Source: Scleromitrula shiraiana
Lineage: Eukaryota > Ascomycota > Leotiomycetes > Helotiales > Sclerotiniaceae
Length of the DNA stretch: 64,000 nt
Assembly (NCBI GenBank): GCA_028455995.1
Contig: JABELC010000002.1
Span: 248,001 to 312,000 of the forward strand
Reading direction: 5' to 3'
The position numbers were made by a program, and so were the translations under genes. The notes below the pieces were generated by a model. The model saw only the letters and a list, made by a program, of their open reading frames with translations. It did not search any database and had not been told where the DNA came from. Below are positions 13,363 to 24,257 of this stretch, piece after piece; positions within the stretch are counted from its first letter, which is position 1, and each line of letters begins with the position of its first letter.

Positions 13363-15626
13363 ATGGTCAATACTGGAAAACCATCTACAGGTTGCTATCT
13401 ATGCAGGGCAAGACGCATAAAGGTATTATCTTCTACATGTCACATTCTTAACTTTGATGTTGGAGAGATGGATATTTGGTAAGATAGACTAATGATTTTT
13501 AGTGTGATGAAGCCAAACCACATTGTATGCGCTGTCAGAAATCAAAGCGAGACTGTCCAGGTATATAACGAGCCTGAGAGTCAATGTGATAAAGACTGAT
13601 TTGTCTAGGATACCGTAATGCATTCGAGCTCAACCTTCGCGACCAAACAAACGCTACCAAGCGGAAAGTTTCCCAAGCGGGCTTTGATACCAATACCCCA
13701 ACATTCAGAATAGAGTCCTACAACAAAACTCCTATCTCTCGATCCCGGAAAATAAGAGCAGTTGCGTCTTCAAAGGCCCAAATTCCGATCACAGCCCCGG
13801 AATTACCCTCTTACCGATCAGTGAAAAGTAATGGGTTGTTTTCACCTGTATCAGACACAGACACTCCAGTGTCCGAGTCAACACTTCAAGTAATTCCACG
13901 ACAGTTCTCACCTCCTATCGACCAGCGAGCCGTTTGTTTCTTTATGTCCAATTTTGTGCTGCTACCCCACGGACGTACTGCAAAAGGGCACTTACATTTC
14001 CTGATGCCCTTGATCCAACGGACGTCGACAGATTCAACATTAATGCTTACATTGAATGCGGTTGCACTTGCTGCGCTGGGTAATCAAGCTAACGCGAGGA
14101 AGTTACTGCCAACTGCGGACAGTCATTATGTCACGGCGTTGAAGCAGATTAATAAGGATCTGCAGGATACAGGAAAGGCGAAACAGGATTCAACTCTAGC
14201 GGCTATCTTCTTGCTATCTGTGTATGAGGTCAGCTATATCATCTATCCACTACTCTACGAGTGAAACTCATTGACCATTTGTAGCAACTAAGTTCTCATC
14301 CGATGACAATGAGTGGATGGGTATCTCACCTTGTAGGAGCCGTAGCACTTTTAAAGGCTCGTGGGAGAAACCAATTGGATACAGAAGTTGGACGTGCCCT
14401 TTTCGATGCTATTAGAACACATATGGTTAGTTTCCAATCAATCAATCAATCAATCAATCAACCAACCATCAAATACCGCAACGCCAGCAAGAGTAAACCT
14501 GTTGACATAAAAACAGACCGTCGAATGCATAAGTCATTCGAAAGAAGTAAAAGAAGGCGTAGACTGGTGGACATCCTTCGCATCCGAAGATCCCATCCAA
14601 TCCACCATATCCGCGCTAAACCTAAAAGTAGCCGATCTAAGAGCCGAATCCCACCGAATCTGCACGCTCGGAACGCACAGCACAGAGAACGTATCGAAAG
14701 TGCTGCAGCACCTGCGCCAAGCCGAAGCCATCGAGCACGAATACGCAAAATGGAACGACACGCTCCCGCGAGAATGGCTGCCCACAACAACCACACGGAT
14801 CGAATATCTAGCGCACCAACCCGCCCCGCGCCCCTCTGGTTCGACGCCCGCGCACTGCTTCCCCGGCAGAGTAGACACCTACAGCGATCTCTGGATCGCA
14901 ACGACGCACAACTTCGCGCGCGCATCCCGCCTCTTCATCCTCACCACCATGCTGCGATGCACGGCGTGGCTCAGCCCGCAAAGCGCGCACGCGCTCGCGC
15001 TCACGCCAACGCACGTGGCGATTTCCGCGCGCGCGGCCCTCCTAATCGCCGACATCATCGCCAGCGTTCCTTTCTTGCTCGGACACGTGGATGCGGGGGG
15101 CCGCGACGCCGGGGCCGCCTCGTTTGCGAATTCCTCCTTCCCGTGCGGGAGCAACGAAAGCGGTGCCGGGACGGGCGTCACGGGCCTCTGGGCCATGTGG
15201 CCGCTGTTTGCGGCGTTTAGCTCGGATTTCACATCGTCGTCTCAGAGGGCTTGGTTGCGGGGACGCTTGCAATATATTGCTGATGTGTTGGGGATTCATC
15301 AGGCGGATATGTTGCTTCAGGTAAGAAAGAATTCGTGCTATTTTTTTTAAAAAAACACCCCCCCCCCCCAAAGAAAATAAAAAATAAAAAAATAAAAAAG
15401 TCTTCTCGCCTTCACCCATATCGAACAATATACATATACATATATTAACTAACCAACTAACCAACCAACCAACCAACCAACTAACTAACTAACATTCCTA
15501 TAGATCAAAACCCGATATCCATCAACATTTATTGAGCGCGACCGCCATTTAAATAAAAATATAAATATAAATACAAATATAAATAAAAATACAGAGCATA
15601 CGCAGAGAACCCCAAGAACATCATAA
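13363..15626 (+). CDS. Zn2Cys6 fungal transcription factor
   Basis: Model: join(13363..13422, 13503..13560, 13609..14228, 14285..14425, 14517..15320, 15504..15626), 601 residues, in phase throughout. The first three exons assemble a Zn2Cys6 cluster with spacing C-x2-C-x6-C-x6-C-x2-C-x6-C near residues 11-35. Its introns fall inside the zinc cluster, so it cannot be seen as one open frame. The middle and C-terminal parts resemble the fungal-specific transcription factor domain (Fungal_trans_2 type): LSVYE, then a helix ending in LLKARGR, then a long helical region. It lies 1.8 kb from the reductase and in the same orientation, so it is likely a pathway-specific regulator; that is inference. 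Exon 5 is visibly richer in G and C than its neighbours. The last exon ends in a repetitive Asn/Lys/Ile tail that comes from AT-rich simple sequence. That exon is the least certain part of the model. Confidence 0.85.
15321..15503 (+). repeat. Intron 5 of the regulator with CCAA-type microsatellite
   Basis: This intron contains an A/C homopolymer stretch near 15343-15370 and an imperfect tetranucleotide tract (CCAA/CTAA) at about 15447-15493, just before the acceptor TAG at 15501-15503. At 183 bases it is longer than most introns in the window, probably because of these tracts. Confidence 0.75.
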
Positions 15627-16609
15627 GAGTATTTCGGGGACTAGTGGGGGGCTTGGGAATGATGGGGGTGTGGGGTGTGGGGTATTTATTTATTTATGCG
15701 TGTATTTATTTATGTGGAGAGGAGAGGAGGTGGATGGATGATGGATGGATGGATGGATGGATGATGGATGGATGGATGGAGGTATATTTCATAAGTATTA
15801 GAGTATAGATAGAGTGTATGTATGATATTGGGTGGATTGGTTATATATCTATCTATTTATCTATCTATTAATTAGATTAGATTAAACACGTAGTCGATAG
15901 AATAGAATAGAATATCTACTCATTCATTCATCCATCCATTCACAAATTAATCCACAAATTAATCCATCAACAAAAAAACACAATCAATAATCAAATATAT
16001 CAAATATACAAGTAGATCAGATTACGTATCTAGTAATAACCATCATGATCGCATCATCATTATTATCTACGTATCTAATCTCTAATCGCTACTCCTCTAT
16101 TCCATCCCCTAGATTGAAGAGAAAGAGTTCCATGTATCTTTATTCACCATAGCATTGCATAGCATAGCATAGCATAGTATATGATGAAATCACCTCATCT
16201 CATCTCATCTCATCGCATCTCAAATCAACAAAGAATTAAAGAAAGATCCATCCTTATCCATCAAAAGAAGAAGAAGGAATAGAAGAAGAAACAGAAATAG
16301 AAAATAGAAACTGATATCATATCATATCAAATGAACGAAGCATAAACAAATTCCACCCAGATTATCATCATTATCATCAATCAACCAATCAACCAAGTAA
16401 GTCTCGTTGAAGGAAGGAAGAAATTGCGTCGAAGTAGATATCTAGAGCGAGTAATAAACAAGCAAATAGACAAACAGACAGACAGACAGACAAAATCCAT
16501 CGCTAGTCAATTGATGATTGAGCACCCTCCCCTCCCCCACAATCGACCAACCAAAGAAAGAAAAGGAAGAATCGCAACAAGTAAACTCGTCCAACTAAAC
16601 CAAACCAAA
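15627..16609. repeat. Microsatellite-rich spacer
   Basis: No gene is seen. It holds many short tandem tracts: ATGG repeats at about 15730-15780, CTAT-type near 15845-15870, GCATA near 16150-16180, CATCT near 16190-16220, and GACA near 16475-16495. It separates the convergent 3' ends of the regulator and the UNC93-like gene. A long plus-strand frame starting here (16424-17548) is antisense to the transporter-like gene and was not called. Confidence 0.7.
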
Positions 16610-18132
16610 CTAAACAACAGGCTGACCCTTCTCATGCCCCAACGCCGCCTCCGGAATCACATCCGCAATCGTCTCATCCGTGCCCTTCAAATCCTCCTCC
16701 ACAGTAATATGATCCTTAATGGACCAAATAACGGGCGCCGCGACAATACACGATGCAGACAGAAGCACCCAATTACTAAGGAACATATTGCGATAAGATG
16801 TTTTATTCGCATCCAAAGACCACATGATAGCCGCGCCAGCGGATTGAATGCCCTTGTAAAAGCCGACATAGTTGGCCGAGCGACGCCCAGAGTTCGACAA
16901 TGCGCCCATAAACCAGTAGACGCAGCCTTGCCAGGCGGAATCGTAGAAGCCGTAGAAGATGTACAGGAACATGGGGCCGATGTAGCTCTTGCCGCCGTCG
17001 GTCCAGTCGACGGGGACGTAAGATTTGGCGCCTACGGTTTCACGGGTGTAGGTTTTCTCGAAGGCGTAGCCGCCACCCCAGGTGACCATTGTGAGGCAGA
17101 AGAGGAAAATAAGAGCGGATTTGGCGCGGATAGAACGACGGAAATTACCGGCATCAAGACCAAAGCCAAAGATGATGGCGCCGAAGATTTGGGCTCCCCA
17201 GTAGAGAACGTTATTGAGGGCCTTAGTGCGGGTATTGAAGACGGCGCCGTTGATGGCGTTGAGCTGGTAGGTGTAGAACCAGTTGGAGGCGAAGAACATG
17301 GGGAAGAGGAGGAGGACGAAGGGTTCGTAGCGGATGGTTTCGTAAAGGCCGATGAATTCGGATTTCCAGCTGGGATTTTTCATGAGCACGACTTTGGTGC
17401 CATCGGGGCGGACGACGTCATTGGCGTTGCAGAGGAGGAGGGCCACGATGGCGCCGATGAACATGAGGATTATGAAGGCGATGTAAGTTCCATCGGTGAC
17501 AGTGCTGTTAGTTTTGACGTTGATATTTTGTCCAAGTGGGATCTATAATTTGTTAGTTTTATGTTTTGGGAATATGCATGTAGTATGCTACTATGCATTT
17601 GCATAGCAAAAAAATTGAAAGTGAAAGAAAGAAAAGATAACATACCAAAGCACCAATAACAGCACCAAAGTTAAAAACACCCCAGAAAATACCAAAATAT
17701 TTTCCCTTATCACTTTCATAAGGATACGAAACCATGATAGTACCTTCAGCGGTCCATAAAAGACCAGCGCAAATACCAAGCCAAGCACCAGCAAAGATGT
17801 TGAAACCAGGTACATAGGCATGAACGGAGACGAGGAGAGAAATTGCATAGAGACAATATCCAATACCTCCAAATGATAAGCAAGCCTTGACTCCTAATTT
17901 ATTGACGAATGTTCCACCAAAGAAAGCAAATACAGCGAAGGTTGAGTAGAGTGCGGTGTTCTAATGGTGAGGTGTATTAGTATTTGGAATGAATAAAAAT
18001 ATGGAAGCTAGTTGCTATCCAAAATATTTCAATTGGAATTTTCTTGAGCACATTCAACATTTGAATTCTCATTAGATCGTAATTCTAAGGTAGTAGTCCT
18101 ACCAACCAATAACAAAGAAAATTCAAAAACGA

Positions 18133-18163
<31 letters not shown>

Positions 18164-18471
18164 AAGAATCAACATACCATATTATCAGCAAGCGTAGGAT
18201 CCGCCTTTCCACCACCACCCAAACCACCCAAAGCATTAAACATACCCGGGCAAAGAAAGCAAACAAATGCCACCATGCTCAACTGAACATTAGGAGAAGC
18301 ATACCAAGTAGTCATACCTAGAAACTTGCGCTGCTTGTATTTCCAACCAGTGTGGTTGAAGGGGACATGATGATCTTCTTGATAATCAATATCTTTGCGA
18401 TCGAGACTGCCACTGTTGTCATGGTTGTCGTGGGTGGCAGGTGATACGTCGGCGGTTGTATCTCTCTCCAT
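16610..18471 (-). CDS. UNC93-like / DUF895 multi-pass membrane protein
   Basis: Model: complement(join(16610..17542, 17646..17960, 18178..18471)), 513 residues. All junctions fall between codons. A soluble, acidic and His-rich N terminus of about 60 residues is followed by a series of hydrophobic segments with glycine-rich turns (GGLGGGGK, FGGTFVNKLG, FGIFWGVFNFGAVIG). This is the pattern of the UNC93/DUF895 branch of the major facilitator superfamily. Fungal members are predicted plasma- or organelle-membrane transporters, mostly with no known substrate. It sits tail-to-tail with the melanin regulator across a repeat-rich spacer, so it may be the cluster border rather than a member. Intron 1 (17961-18177) carries an AAAT microsatellite. 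Confidence 0.85.
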
Positions 18472-20332
18472 TTTGGAAGAGATAATATTGTGATTTGGAA
18501 GTTATTTGATGAGTTGGATTGTGTGTATAGATGGATGTTGGAAGATAAAAAAGAAGTAACTTCAAGTCAAGATTGAGATAAAATGCAAAATTGTAAGAGC
18601 AAATGCAAGTTGAGTTGAGTTTATTATCGAAGTTGTTGCAAGTTGCAAGAAGATAGATGGAAAGAAAAAAATATCTCAAATCTATCTCAAAAATGTCGAA
18701 ATTGAATAAGATACCTCAATACGGGTAGAAGGAAAATCCAACGAATCGAGGGAAATTGCGAAGAGAATTTTTTCTTCAAGCGGGTTTCAAAAAATTGAAT
18801 ATTTAATTATGAGTCGAGAAATTGAGATTGAAGGTGAAGTTGAAGTTGAAGTTGAAGTTGAAGTTTAAGCTTATCGTCGTCCAAGATTTCCTAAGTAGTG
18901 AGAGTGTGATTCACTTTTCCTTTTCCTCTTCCTTTTCCTTTTCCTTTTCCTTTCCCTTTCCCATTCAACCACCACGGGTAGCCACGAAAATTCAAATTAT
19001 AATCTCAACTTTGATTTACTTCACTTTCCTGGAAAAATCAATCACACAAATAAATGGGGGATTTTTCTCGTGGTACGTTGGAATGGGTATTGAATTATTT
19101 CTTTTCGTTTCCGTTTTTTCCGTTTCTTTTTTGATTTGATTTGAAGCTGAGTTGAAGCTGAGTTGAGTATTGTAGTGAATTTTTCGTTTATATTTGAATT
19201 GATAAATTGGTTTCAAATATTATTATTTGTTTTTTGAACTCGTCTATGTTGATGATATTGATGATGTTGTTGATGTTGTTGATGTTGATGTTGATGTTGA
19301 TAATATTGATAATATTGATGATCAGTAAGTGATCAATATTGATAGATTGGATGGATGATTGAGAAGTGATGGTTAATCAACAGGCTAGTTTATATGTAGC
19401 ACAGTATTTGTATGAACAATACCGTTCAGTTCCATACAGTACTTAGACCTATCGGGTATATCAGTAAATATTCAATGTAACCTTACTTCTTATATATACC
19501 TCGGAATAAGAATAAGGATAAGAAGAAGAAGAAGGAAACACATACACGGTGAAGAACAAAAGCAGCAAAAGAAAAAGAATAGAAAAAGTTGATGTTTATG
19601 ATAAAGTGATAATGATAATGATAATGATTATGATAATGATATAGTGATATATATATATACATTTGTTTCTCCAATCCAATATATATCTAATATTTATTTA
19701 CTATGTATAGCTAATATAAGTAATAAGACTATCTATCCATACCGCCAGTTCTCATCCACCCATCGATGGCAGTGCTAGTTCTAGTTCTAGTTCTAGTAGC
19801 ATCTTGTCAAGCAAAGCAGCGGGTTACATCAAGAAATAAAAGCTTATATCTAATCTATGTATCTATCTATATATCTTTATATCTATATACCCCAGCCTAA
19901 ACCCTGTCTTAAAACTTTTAGTATCGTAATAGTACGATAGGTTTGTCGTTGGATGGTTATAATCTATACGACCCTGCCAATTCGAACTTTAATCTCATCT
20001 CCACTTGAAGCTTTATCGTATATTTGTATCTATAGCTAGTTATATATATCTATTTATATATCTATATATCTATCTATCCATCTATATATCTATATATCTA
20101 TATATCTATCTATCCATCTATATTATATTATTTATATACTATATACTATATACCTAAATAATACAATAAAATACAATACAAACCATATCAAGTACACCAT
20201 CCCATCCCATCCCATCCCATCATACCATCCTAATTCCCAATAAATCCCATAAATAAACATCATACCTACCTACCTACATATATATATAAATCACCCTATT
20301 AATTAAATCAATCACTCCACCAACATCCCATT

Positions 20333-20363
<31 letters not shown>

Positions 20364-23300
20364 GCTCAACAAGAAATTCTCATCTATATCATACATATAT
20401 GGTATCAGATATAGACCTCAACCCTTGGGGGTGGTTTTCCTTAAAGATAAATCATATTGGATAATTCATAAATCATACATTGCATTACTAGATATAGATA
20501 TCTTTTAAGAAATCTTAAATATAATATATAATACATATATACATACAAACATACAGTCCAAAACTCAACTTAACCAACTAACTAATAAAATAATTATTAT
20601 AGTCTATTCTCCACACCATCTTAACATAATCAATCCCATACAATCCCAAACATACCCATACCCATATCCATATCCATATCCATATCCATACCCATCCATA
20701 CCCATACTCATACCCCATCCTTTGAACATCCCAACCCAACCCAAACTACACCACACCACACCACACCACATCAAACTAAGTAAATTAATAAACTAAATTA
20801 TGTCAAATATATCTATCAATCCCAATATCTATCAATCAATATACACATACAAACCAAATAAATACAACCCAAATAAAATCCCCACCTCTAAATATCTAAT
20901 AAATAAATAAATAAATAAATAAAATACCTTTATTATTCAATCCAAACAATCACATCCAACAAAAACCCAAATTTACCCCCTCCCCCCCCCCCCCCCACAC
21001 ACACATGTACATACATACATACACAACGAAATAACCGTAGCGGAAAGATAAAACGGCTGGATGGGATGGTCATCCATTCATCTATTGATGCAACCATCCG
21101 TCCATTATACATAATATCCATAATCATGGCTATGAATGACCACGAGTGATTATGATATCCATTATCATGGCTATGAATGACTATGGCTATGGCTGTGAAT
21201 GACATGAGTGACATGGACTTGTATTGAGTGGATCTAGTGAATGAATGAATGGATGAATGAATAAACGAATGAATAGATAGATAGATAGATAGATTCGGTA
21301 AAGAGTTGGGGTGTTGATGGATGGATGGATGATTGTTTTGATTTTTTAGTATTTTTTGTTTGTATGTATGTATGTTTGTATGTTTATAATGTAATGTAAT
21401 GTGTGTATGTGTGTAATGTAACGTGTGATAGGGAAGATGTGATGGGAGAAGAATGGGATTTGGGATTTTTATTTTTATTTTTTGGATGGGGTTGGATGGG
21501 GTTGGATAGGTAGTATATATATAAGTATTTAAGTTGTAATTAATAGATATTAGTATATTAAGATAATATCGTATATTGTATATTGTATATTGTATATTGG
21601 ATATTGTATATTATATATCAAAAACCCATATTAATTCCTCTTTTCCATATTCAAGTTAACAACCAACAATCCAAGCTCGTCTTGCCATATCGTCCATTCT
21701 ATCTCATCCCACCATATCCATATACATTCTATATATATCTACACCACACAACACACAACAATCCATCCATCCATCCATCCATCCATATAACCATATAACC
21801 ACCCCAAATCCATAAATAAAACCCAAAGATCCTCAACCCCATCTTAATATCTCAATACCAACCTCACCCAAAAGATCCTCAACCCCATCTTAATATCTTA
21901 ATACCAACCTCACCCAAAAGTTCCTCAACCCCATCTTAATATCTCAATACCAACCTCATCCTATACCAACCCCATCCAAATACCAAACACCAACCCCATC
22001 CAAATATAAGCCACACACACACACAGACAGACTCACGTACATACATACATCCAACAAGTAGGATAATAAATAAGCCAGCCCGTATAGAAATCTTTTATTT
22101 AATTGGCTATTGACGGTCTATTGACGGTTCATTATCCATAATACCGCAGTGCGAAATCCATTTATCTATCTAAGCCCTATCTATCTATCTATCTATCTAG
22201 AATAGAATAGAATAGAATAGAATATCATGAAGAGAATATCATGAAGAGAATATCATGAAGAGATCTTGCGGTGAAAAAATCGCTTTGTTTTTTTTTTTTT
22301 TTTTTTTTTTTTTGGTTTTTTTTTTTGGATGGGGATGGGATGGGATGTTTATATCTATATCTATATCTATATCTATATCTATATCCAGAGTAAAGTTTCG
22401 TTTCGTTTCGTTTCATCTTCCAACATCTGCAATTGCTGCAACGTAAACAAACAATCAAATCAACCTGCAAATATGGCGGGATTGGGGTTGGTTGTTGATG
22501 GAACCTCGTGATTGTTATGATATGTTATGATATTTTCTTTCTTTTTTTCTTTCCTTGCTTGTGTTGTTCTGTTCTTTTGTTCTGTTTCTATCTATTTATC
22601 TATCTATCTATTTGATACCGATATCATGTCGTTTTTAAAGTATTATGTTCATATATACTGTCTGGCTCTCTGGCTCTCTGCTCTCTGCTTAACGTCGTAG
22701 GTATGTACGTACGTAGATATATCTAACGCGAATATAAATACGGGTACGGGTATGGGTGTACTATCTTCTTTGACTTCGTATCTTCCGTTGCGCGAAATAG
22801 AAATGTATAACGTTGGATAGAAAATAATTAATTGTATAGATAGATATATACATAGATACGTATATACATACAAAATATACATACATATACATATATAAAT
22901 AAGTATATCCCACTATATGCAAATATCCATCAATCCTTCTATTCGATATTCTAGCATATTATGTTTATATTTTTTCTCGAATTACTTATATATATTCTAT
23001 CTTATCCCATCCCATTCCATCCCATGCCCCATCCTATCCCATCCCCAATCCAATATCAATCCAATATAAAAAATAATCTCATTCTTCGCAAAAAAATGCA
23101 TCTATCTCCTCTATACAAATAACCCACTAGCACAAACAACATATCAATATAAATATCCATCCAAACCCAATAAATAATTCATTCATCCGAGTCACTATAA
23201 TCATTATAGTAATAGTAAAATCCTTCAATCTCATACTTATACTCTAAGACTGACGATGTTAAATATATGAATTCGAAAAATCATACTAGATAGATTTATG

Positions 23301-23800
23301 GTATGATATATAGTTAATAAATCGCTTTTAGAACTTTAGAACTTCAAAACTTCAAAACTAAAAGCAAATAAACAAACAACCAGCCATCCCTTACAACCCA
23401 TCCAAATAGAGAAATCCAATCTCACCACACCATACCACACCACATCTCTTCTCGTATCTACTAGTATCTAATATCCCGAACCGTATTTTAGTTCTCTGGT
23501 TTATGGTTACATTATATTCTCTTGTTTTGTTTATGCTATCTATGTATCTATCTGTTTATCTGTTTATCTATCTATTTGCTTGGCTATTGGATTGGTACGT
23601 AGTATATGATATGTTGATTGATAGAACTACAACTATATCAATATCAATATCATAAACCATCTAATGATCATTATAATTTTCATATTTAATTACTACTACT
23701 AGTATATATATAATACTAATACTAATATCCATTAGCATCTACTAGTATATATTCTTCAAATACTACTATAAAGTCAGATATAAATAAATATATAAATATT
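18472..23800. repeat. Long gene-free, microsatellite-rich region
   Basis: Over 5 kb without a supportable gene. It is a patchwork of simple repeats: GAAGTT near 18830-18865, TTTTCC near 18915-18960, GATGTT near 19255-19320, TATC/TCTA near 20030-20120, GATA at about 20335-20362, poly-C followed by AC near 20985-21005, ATCC near 21765-21785, AATAG near 22200-22225, a poly-T tract near 22288-22325, and ATATCT near 22345-22390. Short frames here are translations of these tracts. Confidence 0.75.
21826..21960. repeat. 46-base tandem repeat, about 2.9 copies
   Basis: A unit beginning AGATCCTCAACCCCATC is repeated head to tail about three times with only a few changes (for example CTC to CTT in copy 2 and AGATCC to AGTTCC in copy 3). 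It is a minisatellite inside the simple-repeat region, with no coding sense apparent. Confidence 0.8.
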
Positions 23801-23980
23801 TTATTATATTTTATTATATTTTATTATATTTTATTATATTTTATTATATTTTATTATATTTTATTATATTTTATTATATTTTATTATATTTTATTATATT
23901 TTATTATATTTTATTATATTTTATTATATTTTATTATATTTTATTATATTTTATTATATTTTATTATATTTTACTATATT
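23801..23980. repeat. 10-base minisatellite, 18 in-register copies
   Basis: Eighteen consecutive copies of the 10-mer TTATTATATT occupy these 180 bases. Seventeen are identical, and only the last has a change (TTACTATATT). Such homogeneity suggests recent expansion. It ends about 117 bases before the left LTR of the retrotransposon. Confidence 0.95.
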
Positions 23981-24092
23981 TTATTTTACTCGCAGCGCTA
24001 TATACTTTCAACTTAATATATCTTCCCCCCCTCCCCTCCCTTCCTTTCCCTTCCCCTTCCCATACCCATACCCATACCCATCCCACACAACA

Positions 24093-24097
24093 AGCCT
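24093..24097. other. Target site duplication, left copy (AGCCT)
   Basis: The five bases AGCCT directly precede the left LTR. The same five bases directly follow the right LTR at 31655-31659, as expected for LTR retrotransposon integration. Confidence 0.85.
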
Positions 24098-24257
24098 TGT
24101 TGGGATATAGATCATAAAGGTAGCATGTGACAAGCATGTGACTATAGTTGTATATATATACAATTTGATAATTTGTATCATAGATAGATTAATAATAAAA
24201 ATATTAAATATAAATTATAGTATTATAATTGTATGATTTAATTAAAATAAAATTATA
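24098..24257 (+). repeat. Left LTR of the copia element
   Basis: 160 bases, starting TGTTGGGATATAG and ending ATTATA where the right copy has ACTACA. It aligns along its length with the right LTR, with a six-base gap near the start. The substitutions are almost all C-to-T or G-to-A, as RIP would leave. Confidence 0.88.

Noticed and set aside
14303..15220. 305-codon plus-strand frame in the regulator region
   Set aside because: Only its first 41 codons are coding (exon 4). The rest is a wrong-frame reading through an intron and a GC-rich exon, giving an Arg/His-rich string.
16424..17548. 374-codon plus-strand frame
   Set aside because: Exactly antisense to the UNC93-like gene, whose protein makes family sense. 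This one is low-complexity Glu/Gly-rich and has no domain.
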